NCBI GenBank assembly: GCA_037443765.1
Contig: JBBINS010000115.1
Span: 1-9,789, forward strand
Source: CAIKZZ01 sp037443765
GTDB taxonomy: Bacteria; Pseudomonadota; Gammaproteobacteria; Steroidobacterales; Steroidobacteraceae
Direction: 5' to 3'
Length of the DNA: 9,789 nucleotides
The position numbers and the translations under genes were made by a program. The notes under the pieces are model-generated. The model did not search any database. It saw only the letters and a program-made list of their open reading frames with translations, and was not told the DNA's origin. Positions 1 through 5,789 of the stretch are shown here, piece after piece (position 1 is the first letter of the stretch; each line of letters opens with the position of its first letter).

Positions 1-226
1 GCACGAACAGGATGCCGTCGCGGAAGTCGATGCCGACGATGCGCATGCCCTCGACGAGCGCGTCGTTGAGGATCTTCTCTGCGGACCAGCCGCGCTTGAG
101 ATAGATATGGGTCGCTTCCTCGACCTCGGCCTTCAGGCCGTTGTACAGGTCGTCGTGGACCTGCTCGCACAACTCCTGATCATTCAGGCTGTTGAGATCG
201 AATTCTTCGTTCTGGTCGTCGGACAT
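1..226 (-). CDS. Methyltransferase corrinoid (B12-binding) protein, 5' part, cut by window edge
   Basis: Only the first 75 codons are present; the gene continues beyond base 1. The ATG at 226-224 is preceded by GGGAG (238-234) with 7 bases of spacing. The visible part matches the helical cap domain (B12-binding type 2) of corrinoid proteins that work with MttB/MtbB/MtgB-type methyltransferases: an acidic start, then DDLYNGLKAEVEEATHIYLK, and the family signature LVEGMRIVGIDFRDGILFV at about residues 57-75. The DxHxxG cobalamin motif and Rossmann domain would lie off the window and cannot be checked. Such proteins carry a methyl group on cobalt between a substrate methyltransferase and a methyl acceptor in the cytoplasm. 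The adjacent regulator and the dimethylglycine/sarcosine enzymes suggest the methyl donor is a quaternary amine such as glycine betaine, but this is inference. The family call is firm; the substrate is not. Confidence 0.86.
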   Translation of the reverse strand, partial: MSDDQNEEFDLNSLNDQELCEQVHDDLYNGLKAEVEEATHIYLKRGWSAEKILNDALVEGMRIVGIDFRDGILFV

Positions 227-488
227 CGACGTGCTCCCAAGGCTTTTTTTGCGAGCCGCGCCCTCAACTTGCACGCGGACGGCACAGGCTCGCGATGGTA
301 CGGGCTGCCGGGTTGATCGAGTGGCGGTTACGCGACCGACACGTGCCTCAACGCGACATCCTTCCTCCGGCCGGCCACTGCTGTCAATCGAAACCGCGCG
401 CTCCGCGGCGAAGTGCCTTATTTCGCTAGGCCCATGAGTAAATTTGCTTTTGCTTCCGCGGCATAATTCTGACCGGACGGCGGCAGGC

Positions 489-506
489 GGGCGGGCGGGG
501 GCCGGG
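489..506 (+). other. G-quadruplex-type motif upstream of the corrinoid gene
   Basis: Four G-tracts of at least three bases with loops of 1, 1 and 2 bases (GGG-C-GGG-C-GGGGG-CC-GGG) match the canonical intramolecular quadruplex pattern. They lie on the plus strand, the template strand for the leftward corrinoid gene. The motif could be chance in GC-rich DNA. Confidence 0.4.
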
Positions 507-537
507 TCCAACGAGTCGCATTCCGACAACCGGCGCC

Positions 538-556
538 CCGGGAGGGGCCCCCCCGG
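538..556 (-). terminator. GC-rich hairpin after the regulator, possible weak terminator
   Basis: CCGGG (538-542) pairs with CCCGG (552-556), and the inner G and C runs can partly extend the stem, seven bases downstream of the regulator's stop codon. No U-tract follows on the minus strand, so it is not a canonical intrinsic terminator. It may protect the 3' end, slow polymerase, or be chance in GC-rich DNA. Confidence 0.25.
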
Positions 557-562
557 AACCGA

Positions 563-1570
563 TCACGCGGCGGCCGTCCGGTCGTCTTCGGCCGCGGCGG
601 CGCCCCGCTGGCGGGTCTGGCGTTCGACGCTCGGCGGGTAGCCGAACTGCTTGCGGTAGCACTTCGAGAAGTGTGGCGGCGACTGGAAGCCGCAGGCGGT
701 CGTGATGTCCATGATCGGCATGGCGGTCTGCAGCAGCAGCTCGCGGGCGCGCTTCAGGCGCAGCTCCAGGTAGTAGCGCTTCGGCACACAATTGAGGTGG
801 CGCTTGAACAGCCGCTCGATCTGCCGCCGCGACAGCCCGGTCTCCTTGGCGATGCGCTCGAGCGACAGCGTCCGTTCGATGTTCGCCTCCATGAGCTCCG
901 CGACCTTGATCAGGCTCTGGTGCGACACGCCGACCTGGGCGCGCAGCGGCACGTACTGCCGGTCGCGGTCGCTGCGGATGCGGTCGACGATGAACTGCTC
1001 CGAGACCCGCTGCGCGATCCGCGTGCCGAGCTTGGTCTCGATCAGGTTGAGCATCAGGTCGAGCGGTGCGACCCCGCCGGAGCAGGTGTAGCGGTTGCGG
1101 TCGATCGTGAACAGCTGGTCGGAGATCAGCACGCGCGGGAACTCCTCGCGCAGCGCCGACAGGTTCTCCCAGTGGATCGTGGCGCGGAAGCGATCGAGCA
1201 GCCCGGCGCGCGCGAGCGCGTAGCCGCCCGTGCACAGTGCGCCTAGCGCCAGGCGCTGCTCGCCGAGCCGCCGCAGCGTCGCGAGCAGCGCCGGGGAGAC
1301 CGCCTCGCGGATGTTGATGCCGCCGCAGACGAAGACGATGTCGGCGCGGCCGATCTCCGCGAGGCCGACGGTCGGCGAGAGCGCGAGCCCGTTGCTGGCC
1401 GGGACCGGCTGGCCGTCGAGGCTCACGATCACCCACTCGTACGCCGCCTGGCCGGAGACGCTGTTCGCCATCCGCAGCGGCTCGACCGCGTTCGAGACTG
1501 CGATCGCCGAGTAGTTCGGCAGGGTCAGAAAGGCGAAGCGGCTCTTGCGGATCTGCGGCGCGGGCTTCAC
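563..1570 (-). CDS. GlxA-family transcriptional regulator (AraC-type), GbdR-like
   Basis: This is a 335-residue cytoplasmic DNA-binding regulator. Residues about 10-185 form a DJ-1/PfpI-like domain: it begins FAFLTLPNYSAIAVSNAVEPLRMAN, has ADIVFVCGG at 76-84, and has the nucleophile-elbow-like ALCTGGYALARAGLLD at 111-126 with Cys113. Residues about 222-318 are an AraC-type DNA-binding domain with two helix-turn-helix units (about 235-259 and 285-313) ending in the classic GF-S--HFSKCYRKQFGYPP pattern. In GbdR and relatives the first domain senses glycine betaine, dimethylglycine or sarcosine and the second activates catabolic promoters. The start is GTG (1570-1568) with GGGG upstream (1580-1577); no in-frame ATG lies nearby upstream. 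The gene is divergent from the catabolic operon and shares a 187-base spacer with it, so it is the natural candidate activator of that operon and perhaps of its own gene. An Ala-rich, acidic tail (about 322-335) follows the DNA-binding domain. Family assignment is strong; identity as a true GbdR orthologue is inferred from context. Confidence 0.93.
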   Translation of the reverse strand: MKPAPQIRKSRFAFLTLPNYSAIAVSNAVEPLRMANSVSGQAAYEWVIVSLDGQPVPASNGLALSPTVGLAEIGRADIVFVCGGINIREAVSPALLATLRRLGEQRLALGALCTGGYALARAGLLDRFRATIHWENLSALREEFPRVLISDQLFTIDRNRYTCSGGVAPLDLMLNLIETKLGTRIAQRVSEQFIVDRIRSDRDRQYVPLRAQVGVSHQSLIKVAELMEANIERTLSLERIAKETGLSRRQIERLFKRHLNCVPKRYYLELRLKRARELLLQTAMPIMDITTACGFQSPPHFSKCYRKQFGYPPSVERQTRQRGAAAAEDDRTAAA

Positions 1571-1606
1571 GGGATTCCCCGGCGACGACCGATAAGGGTC
1601 TACCGA

Positions 1607-1612
1607 AGTATA
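1607..1612 (-). promoter_or_regulatory. Candidate -10 element of the regulator gene
   Basis: The minus strand reads TATACT here, a good match to the sigma70 -10 hexamer in otherwise GC-rich DNA. It would place the transcript start near 1600, about 30 bases before the GTG. The matching -35 (around 1630-1636) is poor and lies inside the left arm of the inverted repeat, which would fit autoregulation. This is inferred from sequence only. Confidence 0.35.
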
Positions 1613-1625
1613 CGGCCGGCTGGCG

Positions 1626-1652
1626 CATTTGCGTCAGAAATTGTCGCAAATG
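1626..1652. promoter_or_regulatory. Perfect inverted repeat, probable operator of the divergent regulator/operon spacer
   Basis: CATTTGCG (1626-1633) and its exact reverse complement CGCAAATG (1645-1652) flank an 11-base spacer. The centres of the two arms are 19 bases apart, about two helical turns, which suits a dimeric regulator binding one DNA face. It lies 56 bases upstream of the regulator's GTG and 105 bases upstream of the operon's ATG. It is AT-rich compared with its surroundings. The obvious ligand is the adjacent GlxA/GbdR-like protein; I could not compare it with a verified consensus. Confidence 0.6.
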
Positions 1653-1676
1653 GAGCTGTCGGCGCTCGACCGGCGG

Positions 1677-1682
1677 TTACAC
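1677..1682 (+). promoter_or_regulatory. Candidate -10 element of the catabolic operon
   Basis: TTACAC follows the inverted repeat by 24 bases. A hexamer 17 bases upstream (GAGCTG, 1654-1659) is a very poor -35, as expected for an activator-dependent promoter with the activator bound just upstream at the repeat. The call rests on position and a partial match only. Confidence 0.22.
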
Positions 1683-1744
1683 TTCGCGGCGATTGACCGC
1701 ACGCCACCGGTCCGGCAGCCGCCGGACGTCCGCGCGGCTCGAAC

Positions 1745-1748
1745 GGAG
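1745..1748 (+). promoter_or_regulatory. Ribosome-binding site that sets the start at 1758
   Basis: GGAG lies 9 bases before ATG 1758. An in-frame ATG at 1629 would add 43 residues with no resemblance to a flavoprotein N-terminus, and that codon would lie inside the inverted repeat. The 1758 start puts the FAD-binding strand (ARVVVIGGGAVG) at the beginning, as usual in the family. Confidence 0.7.
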
Positions 1749-1757
1749 ACATCCACG

Positions 1758-4217
1758 ATGAAGACGCATGCCCGGGTAGTTGTGATCGGCGGCGGCGCCG
1801 TCGGCGTGAGCACGCTTTATCACCTCGCGAAGAAGGGCTGGTCCGACATCGTGCTGCTCGAGCGCTCCGAGCTCACCGCCGGCTCGACCTGGCACGCCGC
1901 GGGCCTGCTGCCGCTCTTTAACATGAGCTACACGGTCGGCCAGCTGCACAAGTACTCAGTCGATCTCTACAAGCGGCTGCCCGCCGAGACCGGCCAGGAG
2001 GTCAGCTTCCACGTCACCGGCAACCTCCGGCTCGCGACGTGCAAGGCGCGCATGGACGAGTACCAGAAGTACTGCGGCACGGCGAACACGATCGGCGTGC
2101 CGTTCCAGGTCATCTCGCCCGCCGAGGTCAAGAAGCTGTGGCCGCTCGTGAACCTCGGCAACGGCGGCGACACGCCCGACATCATCGGCGCCCTCTACCA
2201 CCCGGACGACGGCCACATCGCCCCGGCCGACCTGACGATGGCGCTCCGCAAAGGCGCGCGCAGCGGCGGCGCCGAGATCTACGAGCAGACGGCGGTCACG
2301 GGCGCCGCGAAGACCGCAAGCGGCGAGTGGAAGCTCACGACGACCAAGGGCGAGATCACCTGCGAGCACGTCGTCGTCGCCACCGGCAACTACGCGCGCG
2401 AGACCGGCCGCATGTTCGGCATCAACGTGCCCGCGATCCCGGTCGAGCACCAGTACATCGTCTATGACGAGTCGCCGGAGCTCAAGGCCTACCGCGAGTC
2501 GGGTGGTCGCGAGCTCGCGGTGCTCCGCGAGTCCGACAAGTCCTACTACCTGCGCGAGGAGCGCCTCGGCTGGATCCTCGGGCCCTACGAAGCCGGCGCC
2601 CCCGCGCGCTTCGCCGACGGCGTGCCCGACTGGTTCGGCAAGAGCCTGTTCGACGGCGACCTCGAGCGGCTCCTGCCGCACGTCGAGGCGGCGCAGCGTC
2701 GCGTGCCGGCGCTCGAGCACTGCGGCATCAAGGACATCGTCAACGGCCCGATCTCCTACACGCCGGACGGCAGCCCGCTGGTGGGGCCGGCCTGGGACGT
2801 GCGCAACCTGTGGCTGAACGAGGGCCACAGCTTCGGCATCACGGCCGCCGGCGGCTCCGGCTGGCAGCTCGCCGAGTGGATCGTCGAGGGCGAGCCGGGC
2901 ATCGACATGCTCGCCACCGATCCGCGGCGTTTCGGCCCGTACACCTCCAAACGCTACGTGGTGCAGAAGAACGAGGAAACCTATCGCAACGTCTTCGTGA
3001 TCCACTTCCCGGACGAGGAGCGCCCGGACGCGCGCCCGGCGAAGACGAGCCCGATCTACGACAAGCTCGCGCGCATGGGCGCGGTGTTCGGTCAGCGCTA
3101 CGGCTGGGAGCGCGCCAACTGGTTTGCGCCGCCGGGCGTCGAGCGCAAGGACGTCTGGAGCTTCCGTCGCACGAACTACTTCGAGCACGTCGGCAACGAA
3201 GTCCGGCTGATGCGCGAGAAGGTCGGCGTCATCGACCTGACGCCGTTTACCAAGCACGACGTCTCCGGACCAGGCGCCGAAGCCTGGCTCGACCACCTGG
3301 TCGCCAACAAGGTGCCGACGAAGACCGGCCGGATCGCGCTCTGCCACGCGCTGACCAAGCGCGGCGGGATCCGTTCCGAGTTCACGATCACCAAACTCGG
3401 CGAGCAGCACTACTACGTGGTCAGCGCCGGCGCGGCCGAACGCTACGATAGCGACTACCTGAAGCGGTTGCTGCCGAAGGACGGCTCCGTCACGCTCAGG
3501 AACATCACGTCGGCGCGCGGCTGCTTCGTGCTTGCCGGCCCCCGCTCGCGCGAACTCATGGCCAAGCTGACGGACGCCAAGCTCGACAATGCCTCCTTCC
3601 CGTGGCTGACGAGCCAGGTGATCGAGGTGGGCCTCGCGACCGACGTCTATGCACTGCGGGTCAACTTCGTCGGCGCGCTCGGCTGGGAGCTGCACTTCCC
3701 GATCGAGTACGCGCATCACCTCTTCGACGCGCTGTTCGCCGCCGGCGCCGAGTTCGGCATCGGCATGGTTGGCATGCGCGCGATGGAGTCGCTGCGCATG
3801 GAGAAGTCGTACCGCATGTGGGGCAGCGACATGACGCGCGACTACACGCCCTTCGAGTGCTCCCTCGACCGCTTCGTACGCATGAACAAAGGCTCGTTCA
3901 TCGGCCGCGAGGCCCTGGAGAAGCAGCTCGCCGGCGGCGTGCCGCACCGATTCATCACGCTCGAGGTTCACGGCGTGGTCGACGCCGACCCGCTCGGCAA
4001 CGAGCCGATCTTCGACGGCAAGGGCCAGATGATCGGCCGCGCCACGTCGGGCTATTATGGCCACGCCGTCAAGAAGAGCCTCGCGATCGGCTACGTGAAG
4101 CCCGCCTATGCGGCGCCCGGCACCTCGCTCGAGCTCGAGATCCTCGGCGAGCGCAAGAAGGCCACGGTACTGGTCGAGTCCCCGTATGACCCGGACAACA
4201 ACGATCTGAGGGCCTGA
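1758..4217 (+). CDS. Dimethylglycine dehydrogenase-like FAD-dependent oxidoreductase with GcvT domain
   Basis: This 819-residue enzyme has the layout of dimethylglycine/sarcosine dehydrogenases. A DAO-type FAD domain spans about 6-370, with GGGAVG at 11-16 and the covalent-flavin signature ELTAGSTWHAAGL at 38-50; His46 matches the histidine that binds FAD covalently in mammalian DMGDH. The second FAD contact is ISYTPDGSPLVGP at 332-344. A short FAO-middle domain (about 373-428) follows, then GcvT (about 435-700) and GcvT C-terminal (about 725-815) folate domains. The family oxidatively removes an N-methyl group and passes the carbon to tetrahydrofolate as 5,10-methylene-THF. The GcvT loop reads GGIRSEFT, so the Asp pair of glycine-cleavage T-protein is Ser540-Glu541. 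No signal peptide is present, so it is cytoplasmic. It heads an operon whose next gene starts on the last base of its stop (TGATG). With SoxBDAG downstream, dimethylglycine is the best substrate guess; sarcosine or another N-methyl amine remains possible. Confidence 0.87.
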   Translation: MKTHARVVVIGGGAVGVSTLYHLAKKGWSDIVLLERSELTAGSTWHAAGLLPLFNMSYTVGQLHKYSVDLYKRLPAETGQEVSFHVTGNLRLATCKARMDEYQKYCGTANTIGVPFQVISPAEVKKLWPLVNLGNGGDTPDIIGALYHPDDGHIAPADLTMALRKGARSGGAEIYEQTAVTGAAKTASGEWKLTTTKGEITCEHVVVATGNYARETGRMFGINVPAIPVEHQYIVYDESPELKAYRESGGRELAVLRESDKSYYLREERLGWILGPYEAGAPARFADGVPDWFGKSLFDGDLERLLPHVEAAQRRVPALEHCGIKDIVNGPISYTPDGSPLVGPAWDVRNLWLNEGHSFGITAAGGSGWQLAEWIVEGEPGIDMLATDPRRFGPYTSKRYVVQKNEETYRNVFVIHFPDEERPDARPAKTSPIYDKLARMGAVFGQRYGWERANWFAPPGVERKDVWSFRRTNYFEHVGNEVRLMREKVGVIDLTPFTKHDVSGPGAEAWLDHLVANKVPTKTGRIALCHALTKRGGIRSEFTITKLGEQHYYVVSAGAAERYDSDYLKRLLPKDGSVTLRNITSARGCFVLAGPRSRELMAKLTDAKLDNASFPWLTSQVIEVGLATDVYALRVNFVGALGWELHFPIEYAHHLFDALFAAGAEFGIGMVGMRAMESLRMEKSYRMWGSDMTRDYTPFECSLDRFVRMNKGSFIGREALEKQLAGGVPHRFITLEVHGVVDADPLGNEPIFDGKGQMIGRATSGYYGHAVKKSLAIGYVKPAYAAPGTSLELEILGERKKATVLVESPYDPDNNDLRA

Positions 4218-5470
4218 TGCAGAAATTCTCGGCCTGGTCGCTCCTCCGCGAGGCCTTCGGCGGCCACCAGGGGTGGAAGTCGCAGTGGCGTCGCGCCGCC
4301 CCGAAGGCGGAGTACGACGCGGTCATCGTCGGTGGCGGCGGGCACGGGCTCGGTGCGGCCTACTACCTCGCCGCCGAGCACGGCCTGACCAACATCGCGA
4401 TCGTCGAGAAGGGCTGGATCGGCGGCGGCAATACCGGCCGCAACACGACGATCATCCGGTCGAACTACCTGTTCGACGAGAGCGCCGCGCTCTACGACCA
4501 CTCGCTGAAGCTGTGGCAGGACCTTTCGCAGGTCCTCAACTACAACGTGATGTTCTCGCCGCGCGGCGTCATGATGCTGGCGCACACGGTGCACGACGTC
4601 CAGGTGATCAAGCGCCACGTGCACGCCAATCGCGGCAACGGCGTCGACAACGAGTGGCTGACGCCGGAGGACGCGAAGGCGTTCTGCCCGATCCTGAACA
4701 TCGAACGGAACATCCGCTATCCGGTGCTCGGCGCCGCACTGCAGCGGCGTGGCGGCACGGCGCGTCACGACACCGTCGCCTGGGGCTACGCCCGCGCGGC
4801 CGACGCGCTCGGCGTCGACATCATCGAGAACTGCGAGGTGACCGGCATCCGGCGCGACGGCGCGGGCGCGGTCGAGGGCCTCGAGACGACGCGCGGCACG
4901 ATACGGACGCGCAAAGTCGGGGTCTCGGCGGCGGGCCACACGAGCGTCGTGCTCGGCTACGCGGGCGTCAGGCTGCCGCTCGAGAGCTTCCCGCTGCAGG
5001 CGCTCGTCTCCGAGCCCGTCAAGCCGGTCATGCCCTGCGTCGTGATGTCGAACACGATCCACGCCTACATGAGCCAGTCGGACAAGGGCGACCTCGTGAT
5101 CGGCGCCGGTACCGACGCCTACAACTCCTACACCCAGCGCGGTGCGCTGCACATCAACACGCACACGCTCGAGGCGATCTGCGAGCTGTTCCCGATGGTC
5201 CGGCGCCTAAAGATGATGCGCAACTGGGGCGGCATCGTCGACGTGACCCCCGACCGCTCGCCGATCATCGCGCGCACGCCGGTCAAGGGCCTGTACGTCA
5301 ACTGCGGCTGGGGCACGGGCGGCTTCAAGGCGACGCCGGGCTCTGCCCACCTGTTCGCCTGGACGATCGCGCACGACGAGCCGCACCCGATCAACGCGCC
5401 GTTCACGATCGAGCGCTTCCGCGATGGACTCCTGATCGACGAAGCGGCGGCCGCGGCCGTCGCGCATTGA
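4217..5470 (+). CDS. soxB: Sarcosine oxidase subunit beta
   Basis: At 417 residues this is the usual length for the beta subunit of heterotetrameric sarcosine oxidase, the subunit that holds FAD and the covalent FMN and oxidises sarcosine. The N-terminus (MQKFSAWSLLREAF) is typical of SoxB. The FAD dinucleotide fold starts at YDAVIVGGGGHGLGAAYYLA (33-52), followed by EKGWIGGGNTGRNTTIIRSNYL (64-85). RRGGTARHDTVAWGYAR (177-193) carries His184, matching the histidine that attaches FMN covalently in the Corynebacterium and Pseudomonas maltophilia enzymes. The C-terminal FAD contact is DVTPDRSPII, then NCGWGTGGFKATPGS, where SoxB proteins bind the substrate carboxylate. The start overlaps the preceding stop by one base, which suggests translational coupling. 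The usual upstream neighbour in soxBDAG operons is glyA; here it is the dimethylglycine dehydrogenase-like gene. All recognised key residues are intact. Confidence 0.96.
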   Translation: MQKFSAWSLLREAFGGHQGWKSQWRRAAPKAEYDAVIVGGGGHGLGAAYYLAAEHGLTNIAIVEKGWIGGGNTGRNTTIIRSNYLFDESAALYDHSLKLWQDLSQVLNYNVMFSPRGVMMLAHTVHDVQVIKRHVHANRGNGVDNEWLTPEDAKAFCPILNIERNIRYPVLGAALQRRGGTARHDTVAWGYARAADALGVDIIENCEVTGIRRDGAGAVEGLETTRGTIRTRKVGVSAAGHTSVVLGYAGVRLPLESFPLQALVSEPVKPVMPCVVMSNTIHAYMSQSDKGDLVIGAGTDAYNSYTQRGALHINTHTLEAICELFPMVRRLKMMRNWGGIVDVTPDRSPIIARTPVKGLYVNCGWGTGGFKATPGSAHLFAWTIAHDEPHPINAPFTIERFRDGLLIDEAAAAAVAH

Positions 5471-5480
5471 AGGCCTCCGC

Positions 5481-5789
5481 ATGCTGATCATCGACTGCCC
5501 CTACTGCGGCCCGCGCCCGGAACTCGAGTTCGCGCACGGCGGCCAGGCCCACGTGGCGCGCCCGGCCGACCCGTCCAAGGCGACCGACGACGAGTGGACC
5601 GAGTACCTGTACCTGCGCAACAACACGCGCGGGCTGTATGCCGAGCGCTGGCGCCATGCGCGCGGCTGCGGCCGGTTCTTCAACGCGATCCGCGACACGA
5701 CCACCGACCAGTTCGTCGCGACCTATCGCTCGGGCGAGAAGCCGCCGGTCGCGGCCGGCACCGGCGTGGCGTCCCGGGGCACGCCATGA
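5481..5789 (+). CDS. soxD: Sarcosine oxidase subunit delta
   Basis: This small 102-residue subunit is structural and binds zinc. Cys6 and Cys9 (CPYCG) with His59 and Cys63 (WRHARGC) match the four zinc ligands of known SoxD proteins. Other conserved blocks are ELEFAHGG (14-21), DDEWTEYLYLRNNTRGLYAERW (36-57) and GRFFNAIRDTTTDQFVATYR (64-83). The Ala/Gly-rich tail after about residue 86 is variable in the family. The gene begins 10 bases after soxB; its ribosome-binding site AAGG (5470-5473) uses the last base of the soxB stop, with 7 bases before the ATG. It ends in an ATGA overlap with soxA. Nothing is missing. Confidence 0.95.
   Translation: MLIIDCPYCGPRPELEFAHGGQAHVARPADPSKATDDEWTEYLYLRNNTRGLYAERWRHARGCGRFFNAIRDTTTDQFVATYRSGEKPPVAAGTGVASRGTP

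Larger units (their letters stand above)
227..562. other. 336-base non-coding gap between the corrinoid gene and the regulator
   Basis: I find no credible gene here; the reading frames crossing it are low-complexity or run into the shadow of the regulator. Going leftwards (the transcription direction of both flanking genes) it holds: a GC-rich hairpin just after the regulator stop (538-556); a TTGTCGGAATGCGAC element (minus strand, 529-515) resembling half of the operator candidate near 1640; a G-quadruplex-type motif on the plus strand (489-506); an AT-rich island at about 418-472, the only plausible promoter zone for the corrinoid gene; a small perfect inverted repeat CCGCG/CGCGG (394-398/404-408); and a run of seven T (244-250, A on the minus strand) just upstream of the corrinoid gene's ribosome-binding site. 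I recognise no riboswitch. The length suggests the corrinoid gene has its own promoter rather than depending only on read-through from the regulator. Confidence 0.6.

Noticed and set aside
241..250. GGC followed by seven T as a plus-strand intrinsic terminator.
   Set aside because: No stable stem precedes the T-run and no plus-strand gene ends here. On the minus strand it is an A-run in the corrinoid gene's leader.
426..1649. Long minus-strand open frame (407 codons) overlapping the regulator in another frame.
   Set aside because: Its product is Arg/Ala/Pro-rich with no family resemblance, while the other frame gives a clear GlxA/AraC protein. It is a codon-bias shadow.
1629..1757. Possible 43-residue N-terminal extension of the dehydrogenase from ATG 1629.
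   Set aside because: The codon lies inside the inverted repeat, no ribosome-binding site fits, and the family normally starts just before the GGGAVG motif. GGAG before 1758 supports the shorter start.
3375..3383. Loss of the GcvT Asp pair (Ser540-Glu541) in the dehydrogenase as a sign of an inactive or novel folate site.
   Set aside because: As I recall, dimethylglycine dehydrogenases commonly have an A/S-E-L/F-T motif at this place, so this looks like a subfamily feature rather than damage. An alignment would settle it.
1956..4064. 702-codon antisense open frame opposite the dimethylglycine dehydrogenase-like gene.
   Set aside because: High G+C at third codon positions keeps antisense frames open. 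The product is low-complexity and matches no family I recognise; the same applies to the 622-codon antisense frame at 6953-8821 and the 352-codon one at 4106-5164.
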